A stretch of DNA of 20,318 nucleotides from an uncultured Oscillospiraceae bacterium. Lineage in GTDB: Bacteria > Bacillota > Clostridia > Oscillospirales > Acutalibacteraceae. The first letter of the stretch is position 1. Every line of letters begins with the position of its first letter. A program made the translations under genes and the position numbers. Under the pieces are notes generated by a model. The model worked only from the letters and a program-made list of their open reading frames with translations. It had not been told where the DNA came from and made no database searches. Shown here in pieces: positions 12,817 to 19,031 of the stretch. Location: positions 1 through 20,318 of the forward strand of contig UQNI01000036.1 of the NCBI GenBank assembly GCA_900542375.1, given 5' to 3'.

Positions 12817-15198
12817 ATGATGGAAGAAAAGCAGAGACTGCATCCGGATGCAAAAACCGGCTTAACATCTCAGCAAGTTGCCAGTCAAAAAGAAAAGGGA
12901 CTAAAAAATGAGGCAACGGAAAAAATATCAAAATCCACAGGACAAATTATTAAAGATAACGTTTGTACTTTATTTAATTTATTCAATTTAATTATTGCAA
13001 TTGCTTTGGCCTGTGTTGGTGCCTTCAGCAATTTATTGTTTATCGTTATCATCATTGCCAATATCTTAATTGCGATTATTCAGGAATTGCGAGCAAAAAA
13101 ATTGGTGGATAGCCTTTCCTTGCTTTCTGTTCCGCATGCCAAAGTAATACGTGACGGAAAAGAACGGGAAGTTCCGGTGGAAGATTTGGTTTTGGATGAC
13201 GTGATTTGCCTATATGCAGGTCAGCAAATTTGTTCAGATGCCATTATTTTAGAAGGTGAAGCGGAAGTAAACGAATCTTTGCTGACAGGTGAATCCGACC
13301 CAATCAATAAAGTGCCGGGTGACCAGGTATTATCCGGCAGCTTTGTTATCAGCGGCAAGTGTTATGCAAAAGTGGAGCATGTAGGTAATGACAACTATGC
13401 CACACATATTGCGCATGAAGCCAAAAAAATGAAACAAGTACATTCCGAATTGGTTACTTCTATGAGAAAAGTAACCCGTTTTACAGGATTTTTAATTATT
13501 CCTTTAGGCATTGTATTGTTTTTGGAAGCATTTTTCTTGCGCGGCGGAGACCCTACCACTTCTGTTGTTTCCACAGCAGCAGGTTTGCTCGGCATGCTGC
13601 CCAAGGGTCTGGTTCTGTTGATTAGCATTAGCTTAGCTGTTGGTGTAGGCCGTTTGGCAAAGCGTAAAGTGTTGGTACAAGAACTGTACTCCCTTGAAAC
13701 ACTTGCCCATGTGGATGTGCTTTGTTTGGATAAAACAGGTACCATTACAGAAGGCAACATGAAAGTAGAGACAGTTTATCCTTTAAGAAGAGAAGACGAT
13801 ATTGCTTGGTTTGATGATGTCATGGGGTCTTTTTTACATTACACCGATGATAATAATGCAACATTTCAAGCGATTAAAGGATATTATCAAGAATGTAAAC
13901 GCTATGCACCCGTACAAAAAATCCCATTTTCATCTCAAAGAAAATGGAGTGCAATGACATTTGAACAATTCGGTACACTTGTTCTGGGAGCACCTGAAAG
14001 ATTAACCAATTCACAGCTTCCCGAAGAAATACAGCTGGAGATTCAGAACGGAAACCGTGTCATTTTGGTAGGAATGACAAAGGATAACGTTACTGCAGAC
14101 GGACCGCTGACGGGAGTAGTACCGTTAAAAGCAATTGTGATTACCGACCCTATTCGTGAAAACGCAAAAGCAACTTTTGACTACTTTAAACGTGAAGGTG
14201 TTGCAATTAAAGTAATTTCAGGTGACAATCCGGCAACAGTTGCTGCCATTGCCAAAAAAGCCGGTTTGGAAGGTGCTGAAAATTACATTGATATGAGCAC
14301 CATTCAGACAAAAGAAGAGTTGGTAAAAGCGGCAAATCGTTATTCTGTTTTTGGTCGTGTATCACCGCAGCAAAAGAAAATGTTGGTGGAAGCCTTGCAG
14401 AAACACGGTCACAAAGTGGCAATGACCGGAGATGGCGTCAACGATATTTTAGCATTGCGTGAAGCAGACTGCAGTATTGCGATTGCAGAAGGCAGCGATG
14501 CAGCCAGACAAGTGTCGCAATTGGTGTTGCTTAATTCGGATTTTTCTTCTTTACCGCAAGTGTTGGCTGAAGGAAGACGTGTTGTAAATAATATTACACG
14601 TGTTGCAGGTGTTTTCTTTGTAAAGACCATTTATTCCGTTTTGTTATCCATCATTTGTATCTGCACCAATCAACCATTTCCGTTCTTGCCAATTCAAATT
14701 ACCTTGATTGACTTGGCCATTGAGGGATATCCGGCATTCTTTATGTCCTTTGAGCCGGATGGAAGAAAGGTAACTGGTCGGTTCTTACCGTCAGTATTCA
14801 GGCGGGCAATTCCAAATGCGGTTGCAACCACCATTGGCGTGGTAGCATTGTTTCTCATAGCGCCGTTATTTGGTGTTTCTCCCGAACAAACCAATACCAT
14901 TATGTATCTTTTGGTTGGCTTTGTTGGCATTACAGCTGTATTTAAGGCTTGTTGTCCATTTAATCCATTGCGCGGATTTTTATTCTTGTCCATGACATTT
15001 GGATACTTTGCTGCAGCATATATTTTCAAAGGTTTACTGGAATTAACCATGCCTTCCAGAACCGCACTTCTTATTTTTGTTATTGCGGCTGTTGCAAGTA
15101 TTGTAATAGAACGTATTGTTGCATTGATTACCAATGCGATTTTTAAAAGTTCTATGTCCAATAAAAAAGCAAAACGATATGCGAATCAGAAACGATGA
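12817..15198 (+). CDS. Cation-translocating P-type ATPase (CtpE/pneumococcal MgtA-like)
   Basis: The 793-residue pump has the P-type order: two N-terminal membrane helices (about 50-90), actuator domain with TGES (157-160), a helix pair around 222-280 with the M4 motif LPKGL (261-265), the phosphorylation site DKTGT (305-309), a nucleotide-binding domain, TGDGVND (537-543), and six C-terminal helices with IDLAIEGYPAFFMSFEPD in the M6 region. There is no N-terminal CxxC metal-binding domain, which argues against a heavy-metal pump. Sequence feel is closest to CtpE and to the Firmicute group that includes pneumococcal MgtA, which are linked to calcium transport; the ion here is inference. The start is ATG 12817 or the adjacent ATG 12820, after AAAAGGTG. 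It is a monocistronic unit with its own promoter and terminator. Confidence 0.93.
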   Translation: MMEEKQRLHPDAKTGLTSQQVASQKEKGLKNEATEKISKSTGQIIKDNVCTLFNLFNLIIAIALACVGAFSNLLFIVIIIANILIAIIQELRAKKLVDSLSLLSVPHAKVIRDGKEREVPVEDLVLDDVICLYAGQQICSDAIILEGEAEVNESLLTGESDPINKVPGDQVLSGSFVISGKCYAKVEHVGNDNYATHIAHEAKKMKQVHSELVTSMRKVTRFTGFLIIPLGIVLFLEAFFLRGGDPTTSVVSTAAGLLGMLPKGLVLLISISLAVGVGRLAKRKVLVQELYSLETLAHVDVLCLDKTGTITEGNMKVETVYPLRREDDIAWFDDVMGSFLHYTDDNNATFQAIKGYYQECKRYAPVQKIPFSSQRKWSAMTFEQFGTLVLGAPERLTNSQLPEEIQLEIQNGNRVILVGMTKDNVTADGPLTGVVPLKAIVITDPIRENAKATFDYFKREGVAIKVISGDNPATVAAIAKKAGLEGAENYIDMSTIQTKEELVKAANRYSVFGRVSPQQKKMLVEALQKHGHKVAMTGDGVNDILALREADCSIAIAEGSDAARQVSQLVLLNSDFSSLPQVLAEGRRVVNNITRVAGVFFVKTIYSVLLSIICICTNQPFPFLPIQITLIDLAIEGYPAFFMSFEPDGRKVTGRFLPSVFRRAIPNAVATTIGVVALFLIAPLFGVSPEQTNTIMYLLVGFVGITAVFKACCPFNPLRGFLFLSMTFGYFAAAYIFKGLLELTMPSRTALLIFVIAAVASIVIERIVALITNAIFKSSMSNKKAKRYANQKR

Positions 15199-15200
15199 AA

Positions 15201-15227
15201 AAAGCGCCGTTTAACGGCGCCTTTTTA
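15201..15227 (+). terminator. Terminator of the P-type ATPase gene
   Basis: GCGCCG (15204-15209) and CGGCGC (15215-15220) pair around TTTAA, with an A-run before and a T-run after. Confidence 0.92.
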
Positions 15228-15452
15228 TTTGTATTTGTTACCCAAAGCAGTGCCTTTTACAAAGGTGTAGAGCTTGTTTTATGTTGAAATAACCTTGTAA
15301 CAGTAGCAAAATAAACATAGAAAGGAACATTTTCCATGTTCAAAATTTTGGTTGTTAGGAGAACATTTTAGTTTTTTATAGTTAAACATGCAAAGCAATT
15401 TCTTTTATGCTATAACAACCTAGCAACAAATACAAAATTAAAATTTTGACTG

Positions 15453-15480
15453 TTGACAAGAACGCTTTAACTTTTATGTT
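15453..15480 (+). promoter_or_regulatory. Possible promoter in repeat copy B
   Basis: Perfect TTGACA (15453-15458), a 16-base spacer and TATGTT (15475-15480) form a promoter-like pair about 140 bases upstream of pyrE. Confidence 0.4.
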
Positions 15481-15521
15481 ATAACAACCTTGTAACAGCA
15501 GTAAAACTAAAGTTTTGGCTG

Positions 15522-15549
15522 TTGACAAAAACGTTTCAGCGTTTATATG
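15522..15549 (+). promoter_or_regulatory. Possible promoter in repeat copy C
   Basis: Perfect TTGACA (15522-15527), a 16-base spacer and TATATG (15544-15549) form a second promoter-like pair, homologous to that of copy B. Confidence 0.4.
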
Positions 15550-15552
15550 TTA

Positions 15553-15571
15553 GAAATTGCTTTGCAATTTC
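15553..15571. promoter_or_regulatory. Palindrome over the pyrE -35 box
   Basis: GAAATTGC-TTT-GCAATTTC has eight-base arms and contains the -35 hexamer. The equivalent palindrome lies over the udg -35 box near 856-872, so it is a candidate shared operator. Confidence 0.6.
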
Positions 15572-15585
15572 TTTTATGCTATAAT
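15557..15585 (+). promoter_or_regulatory. Main promoter of pyrE
   Basis: TTGCTT (15557-15562), a 17-base spacer and a perfect TATAAT (15580-15585) give a start near 15592 and a leader of about 27 bases. This is too short for a PyrR-type attenuator from this promoter. Confidence 0.8.
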
Positions 15586-15618
15586 AATGCTCATTAGAAA
15601 GAAAAGGACGGGAAAATT

Positions 15619-16284
15619 ATGTTATCTGCCGCAAAAAAAGAGTTTATTGAATTTATGATGTCTGCTGATGTCCTGCGTTTTGGAGATTTTGTTACCAAAA
15701 GCGGACGTAATACCCCTTATTTTGTAAATACGGGAAATTACAAGACAGGGTTGCAAAGTTCTAAGCTTGGTGAATTTTATGCTGCATTTATCAAGGAAAC
15801 TATTGGGGATTGCTTTGACGCCATGTTTGGTCCTGCGTATAAAGGAATTCCATTGGTAACGACTACGGCAGGAGCGCTTGCACGTAACTATCAAATTGAC
15901 AAACCTTACTTTTTTAACCGAAAAGAAGTCAAAGACCACGGCGAAGGCGGAAATACCGTTGGTTATCATCCAAAAGACGGCGACCGAGTAATTATCATTG
16001 AAGACGTTATTACTGCCGGAACTGCAATTCGTGAAACAATGCCCATTTTAAAAGGCTGTGCCGATGTAAAAGTAACTGATATGTTTATTTCAGTGAATCG
16101 CTGCGAAGTTGGCAAAACACCCGGAAAAACAGCTGTTATGGAAGTGGCGGAAGAATTTGGAATTAAAGTGCATGCGTTAATTACCGTAAAGGATATTTAT
16201 GAATATTTAAAAGAACAAGGTACTTATGACAGCGTACTAAAAGCAATGAAAACTTATATGGAACAATATTGTATCTTTGAATAA
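15619..16284 (+). CDS. pyrE: Orotate phosphoribosyltransferase
   Basis: PyrE joins orotate and PRPP to give orotidine monophosphate in de novo pyrimidine synthesis. The 221-residue protein has the orotate/PRPP loop FNRKEVKDHGEGG (99-111) and the PRPP-binding motif VIIIEDVITAGTA (124-136), together with SGRNTPYFVNTGNY near the N-terminus and GPAYKGIPL at 71-79. ATG 15619 is preceded by AAAGGACGG. The gene stands alone, without pyrF, pyrD or other pyr genes next to it, and is driven by promoters in the repeat array. A terminator follows at once. Confidence 0.96.
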   Translation: MLSAAKKEFIEFMMSADVLRFGDFVTKSGRNTPYFVNTGNYKTGLQSSKLGEFYAAFIKETIGDCFDAMFGPAYKGIPLVTTTAGALARNYQIDKPYFFNRKEVKDHGEGGNTVGYHPKDGDRVIIIEDVITAGTAIRETMPILKGCADVKVTDMFISVNRCEVGKTPGKTAVMEVAEEFGIKVHALITVKDIYEYLKEQGTYDSVLKAMKTYMEQYCIFE

Positions 16285-16285
16285 T

Positions 16286-16324
16286 AAAACAGCAGCCGTG
16301 TGAAGACAGAGGCTGCTGTTTTAT
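16286..16324 (+). terminator. Terminator of pyrE
   Basis: AAAACAGCAGCC (16286-16297) and GGCTGCTGTTTT (16311-16322) are perfect 12-bp arms with a 13-base loop. Confidence 0.9.
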
Positions 16325-16396
16325 AGTTTAGTATCAATGCTGGGGTAGATTACATAGAATGGAACAGGCTTTTCCGCGTAAAGAAATGTACAGGCG

Positions 16397-16888
16397 GTGA
16401 TAAAAACGGCTCACGTAAATGAGAATCATGAGTTTGATATAACTCAGCTATCTGATGAAGTGAAACAACAACTGGAGCTGTTAAACAAAAGTCAGTCTCT
16501 GATTATGACCATTGTTGCAGGTACGCTGATGCGTTATAAAAGTTTGGACATTCAAAAACAACAGATATTATGTAAGGCATTATGCCCGGAAGCGTTTGAG
16601 CCCGAATGTCAGCCGAACGTTTTGCAGATACAGGCTGTTTCTTCTTTGATTATTTTATACGCACTGTTTGAGTTCTATGGACAATCGCAGGATTTATTGC
16701 AGCAAGCATGTGAAAACGGTACAGCAACTGCAGCACAAAAATTAGATTTGACATTAAGCGAAATTATCATCTTGGTAGGATTGATTCGATTTGTTCAATT
16801 GGTGAATTCCGAAGAAGAGGTTCAAGCGGGAGAGTCATCTATGGAAACAATCGAAGCATTAGAATTAGAAGAACCGGATACACCGTAA
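16397..16888 (+). CDS. Hypothetical acidic protein with two hydrophobic helices
   Basis: I do not recognise this 163-residue protein. An N-terminal region (FDITQLSDEVKQQLELLNKSQSL) is predicted helical. Hydrophobic stretches at about 83-101 (VSSLIILYALFEFYG) and 119-138 (LSEIIILVGLIRFVQLV) could be buried helices or weak membrane segments. The last 25 residues are strongly acidic and end EEPDTP. The GTG at 16397 is the only clear in-frame start near the beginning of the frame, but the AGGCGG before it is too close for a good ribosome site, so the true start is uncertain. It has a bidirectional terminator shared with the convergent gerQ-like gene. No promoter was convincing. Confidence 0.68.
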   Translation: MIKTAHVNENHEFDITQLSDEVKQQLELLNKSQSLIMTIVAGTLMRYKSLDIQKQQILCKALCPEAFEPECQPNVLQIQAVSSLIILYALFEFYGQSQDLLQQACENGTATAAQKLDLTLSEIIILVGLIRFVQLVNSEEEVQAGESSMETIEALELEEPDTP

Positions 16889-16922
16889 AAAAGGCTGAGA
16901 ATCCATGATTCTCAGCCTTTTT
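16889..16922. terminator. Bidirectional terminator facing the gerQ-like gene
   Basis: GGCTGAGAAT (16893-16902) and ATTCTCAGCC (16908-16917) pair around CCATG, with an A-run and a T-run on either side. Confidence 0.92.
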
Positions 16923-17369
16923 CTATCTGCGTTGGTTACGCATATTTGAATTGGAAGTTGAGTAGGGAGCAACATTGCTGTCTCTAAGAATATTGAAATT
17001 ATGATTTGGACGTTCTCCGGGAAGATAAAAGTAAACAAATTTTACAGAAAAAATATCACATACGATAAAGTTGGTTACTGCATCATCGTATAAAACAACA
17101 AAACTGGTAGCAACGTTGTATAACAAACCTTGTTTTCTCATAATTTGACCTGTTCCAATCAGAAACTCTATGACAACATATTCGCCTACATTCTGTGCCA
17201 AAATTCTTTGCATGGAACCAATCATTTCGGGAGAATTGAATGACTGTTGGGGCGGCGCAGTAAAATCGTACATTTGGCTGGAACCATCTTCGTTGATTTG
17301 ATATTGTGCATTTGGTGAGTTGGCGCAAAATCTTGTATTCAGTTCACGTTCACTTTTGAAAGAGCTCAT
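16923..17369 (-). CDS. gerQ: GerQ-like spore coat protein
   Basis: In Bacillus, GerQ is a coat protein needed to place the cortex hydrolase CwlJ in the spore. This 148-residue protein has a low-complexity N-terminus (about 1-48, rich in Ser, Asn and Gln) and a compact beta-rich domain at about 50-117. The order IGSMQRILAQNVGEYVVIEF, then QGLLYNVATSFVVLYDD, then a strand FIVCDIFSVKFVYFYLP follows the GerQ domain layout, although identity looks low. The strongest support is context: it starts 12 bases after cwlJ on the same strand with its own GGAGG site. I chose ATG 17369 over the ATG at 17381, which precedes that ribosome site. The C-terminal tail is polar and Asn/Arg-rich. Confidence 0.72.
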   Translation of the reverse strand: MSSFKSERELNTRFCANSPNAQYQINEDGSSQMYDFTAPPQQSFNSPEMIGSMQRILAQNVGEYVVIEFLIGTGQIMRKQGLLYNVATSFVVLYDDAVTNFIVCDIFSVKFVYFYLPGERPNHNFNILRDSNVAPYSTSNSNMRNQRR

Positions 17370-17381
17370 AATAACCTCCAC

Positions 17382-17816
17382 TTATGTATTACTGTATGCT
17401 TCTGTTGGATTATAAAAACAATGGTCTCCGATGCGTATGACAAATTCGCCTACACTGGACGGAAAATTTGTTCTGCAAGTAGTGGAAAATGGATTAAAAA
17501 ACCATAATGCAAAACCTAAGTTGGTTAATCTATTTCCTGCAATTGCCCAATTGGCAATATCGTATTGTGTTTGCTCCGGACGCATATTATATAGATTTTG
17601 CATATTGTAGGAACCGTTTACCGTTTCCATAGCACATACAAATTGTCTTTGCTGAAATACCACTTCGCGAATGGTGTTGAATCTGCCGTACTCGCCGTAT
17701 GTAATATGAACGCGGTTCATAATGACACTGGCAACAGCTTGCATTCCGTTTTCACCTTCGCCGCCGGCTTCACACTGAATCAGACGTGCCAATATTTCTA
17801 AATCTGATAAGGCCAT
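17382..17816 (-). CDS. cwlJ: Spore cortex-lytic cell wall hydrolase CwlJ
   Basis: CwlJ-type hydrolases (Hydrolase_2 domain) degrade the spore cortex during germination. The 144-residue protein equals the domain length, with no signal peptide, as in Bacillus CwlJ. Visible are the N-terminal ARLIQCEAGGE with the expected catalytic Glu16, GMQAVASVIMNRV, QFV near residue 60, ALWFFNP (103-109) and the terminal GDHCFYNP. ATG 17816 follows AAGGAGTG; a longer frame to 17882 is open but lacks a ribosome site. Lack of export fits deposition from the mother cell. The gerQ-like gene follows directly. No clear sporulation promoter could be fixed by eye. Confidence 0.93.
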   Translation of the reverse strand: MALSDLEILARLIQCEAGGEGENGMQAVASVIMNRVHITYGEYGRFNTIREVVFQQRQFVCAMETVNGSYNMQNLYNMRPEQTQYDIANWAIAGNRLTNLGFALWFFNPFSTTCRTNFPSSVGEFVIRIGDHCFYNPTEAYSNT

Positions 17817-17893
17817 TGCAGCACTCCTTTCCTTATTTTTATACCTTTCAAATATATTCCTTGGTTGTATGATACATTCCAAGTTTTTGCAAA

Positions 17894-17924
17894 ATAAAAA
17901 AGATGCCCTTCGGCATCTTTTTTA
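17894..17924 (-). terminator. Terminator of the mltG-like gene
   Basis: AGATGCC (17901-17907) and GGCATCT (17912-17918) pair around CTTC, next to the stop codon of the mltG-like gene; the plus-strand A-run 17896-17900 gives Ts in the minus-strand transcript. Confidence 0.9.
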
Positions 17925-18806
17925 TCATTCTGTGGATTCTCCGTATTGTACACCGAATTGCGCCATTGCAGCCTGATGTTCTTCGTATGTGGCCGAATAA
18001 TGGTTTTCATTATCATTGCCAAAGAAGAAATATAAATAGTCTGTCTGAGTTGGATTTTTTGCTGCATTGATTGCATCTGCTCCCGGACTGCAAATTGGTC
18101 CTGCGGGTAATGCGGCGCATTTATAGGTGTTGTATAGTTCTGCGTATTTTGATGTATTCCCCAGTAAAGGGTTGCCTGTCACATAGTCATTGATATATTC
18201 TCTGGTGGAATCCATTTGCAGCTGCATTCCTTGTTCCAAACGATTGTAAATAATGCCTGCAATCATAGACATATGTTCCGGACTGCGGGTTTCCATTTGT
18301 ACAATAGAAGCTACAATCAGTTCGGTATCCGTTACATTTCCGCCGGTGTTATTGCGGTAGGCATTTAACATCTCTATGAGTACATCTTCCGCATTGGAAT
18401 TTTTTTGGAAGGTATAGGTTGCGGGATATAAATATCCTTCCATTTTAAATGGACGATTTTCATCAATCGGAATGCTGAAAGATTTTGGACTGTAATTTTG
18501 ACAAGCCTGATAAAAGTCTTCGGCAGAACAAATTTCATTGGCTTCCAAACGTTTTGCAATTAAGTCCCATGTAAAACCTTCGGGAATGGTGACCGTAACT
18601 GTCTCCGACACGGAATTGGTAACTTGCGAGGAAGTATTGGTGCCGGATGAAGCACCAGATGAAGTACCGGAAGAAGACTGTCGGCTGACGGTTTGTGAAG
18701 TGCTTTCCGTTTCACTGGATGTTTGCTGTTCAGAACCGCAGCCGGCCAAAGCAAAAGAAAGAACAAAGACAGAACCGACAATCATCATTGCAATTTTTTG
18801 TTTCAT
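17925..18806 (-). CDS. mltG: MltG/YceG-like endolytic transglycosylase lipoprotein
   Basis: MltG cuts nascent glycan strands and sets their length. The 293-residue protein has a signal peptide with lipobox LAGC (C23), a Ser/Thr-rich linker (about 26-68), a LysM-like segment (about 69-102, VTVTIPEGFTWDLIAKRL), and the YceG domain to about residue 285. Motifs seen are MEGYLYPATYTF (122-133), LIVASIVQMET with E172 at the position of E. coli MltG Glu218, IAGIIYNRL, LQMDST, and YKCAALPAGPICSPG. The retained glutamate suggests activity. Most MltG proteins are anchored by a membrane helix; a lipoprotein anchor is less usual. ATG 18806 follows AAAGGAGG. It lies upstream of cwlJ-gerQ but is separated from them by a terminator. 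Confidence 0.9.
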   Translation of the reverse strand: MKQKIAMMIVGSVFVLSFALAGCGSEQQTSSETESTSQTVSRQSSSGTSSGASSGTNTSSQVTNSVSETVTVTIPEGFTWDLIAKRLEANEICSAEDFYQACQNYSPKSFSIPIDENRPFKMEGYLYPATYTFQKNSNAEDVLIEMLNAYRNNTGGNVTDTELIVASIVQMETRSPEHMSMIAGIIYNRLEQGMQLQMDSTREYINDYVTGNPLLGNTSKYAELYNTYKCAALPAGPICSPGADAINAAKNPTQTDYLYFFFGNDNENHYSATYEEHQAAMAQFGVQYGESTE

Positions 18807-18835
18807 AGCAGTAATCCTCCTTTGTATCTACTTTT

Positions 18836-18864
18836 ATGATACAAGATTCTACAAATGGTTGCAA
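18836..18864 (-). promoter_or_regulatory. Promoter of the mltG-like gene
   Basis: On the minus strand TTGCAA (18859-18864), a 17-base spacer and TATCAT (18836-18841) lie just before the start. TTGTATC (18822-18828) and GATACAA (18838-18844) form a small inverted repeat that overlaps the -10 box. Confidence 0.6.
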
Positions 18865-19031
18865 TCTTTTTGCCGGATTCTTTGAAATATCTTTACATAT
18901 TGAAAAAAGATAGTATTTAATTTTTATTTCTAAAAGAAAATTCTCACAAGTAATAATAGAGAGGAATATACTGTAAAAGGGATGAAAAAAGTAACGTAAG
19001 TAACCTGTGCGAAAAAGGAGCGAATCGTATT

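Larger units (their letters stand above)
15277..15586 (+). repeat. Tandem array (copies A, B, C) of the promoter-bearing repeat
   Basis: The 15199-15618 interval has no gene and is mostly this array. Units begin at about 15277, 15403 and 15472 with TTTTATGYTATAAYAACCT-like sequence, which recurs as a half unit at 15572-15586. Within each unit follow a variant of AACAGTAGCAAAAT, then AAAATTTTGRYTGTT, then GACAAGAACGYTT. Copies A and C also have a GCAAAGCAATTTC or TTGCTTTGCAATTTC block before the next TATGCTATAA. Unit B is shortened to about 69 bases. Copy A retains the GAACAT-TTTCC-ATGTTC hairpin (15325-15341), which copies B and C lack. It matches copy U (836-983) in inverted orientation. Confidence 0.82.

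Noticed and set aside
17864..17876. CATACAAC-like -10 sequence for a sporulation sigma factor before cwlJ
   Set aside because: No -35 at the proper distance could be paired with it for sigma-E or sigma-G.
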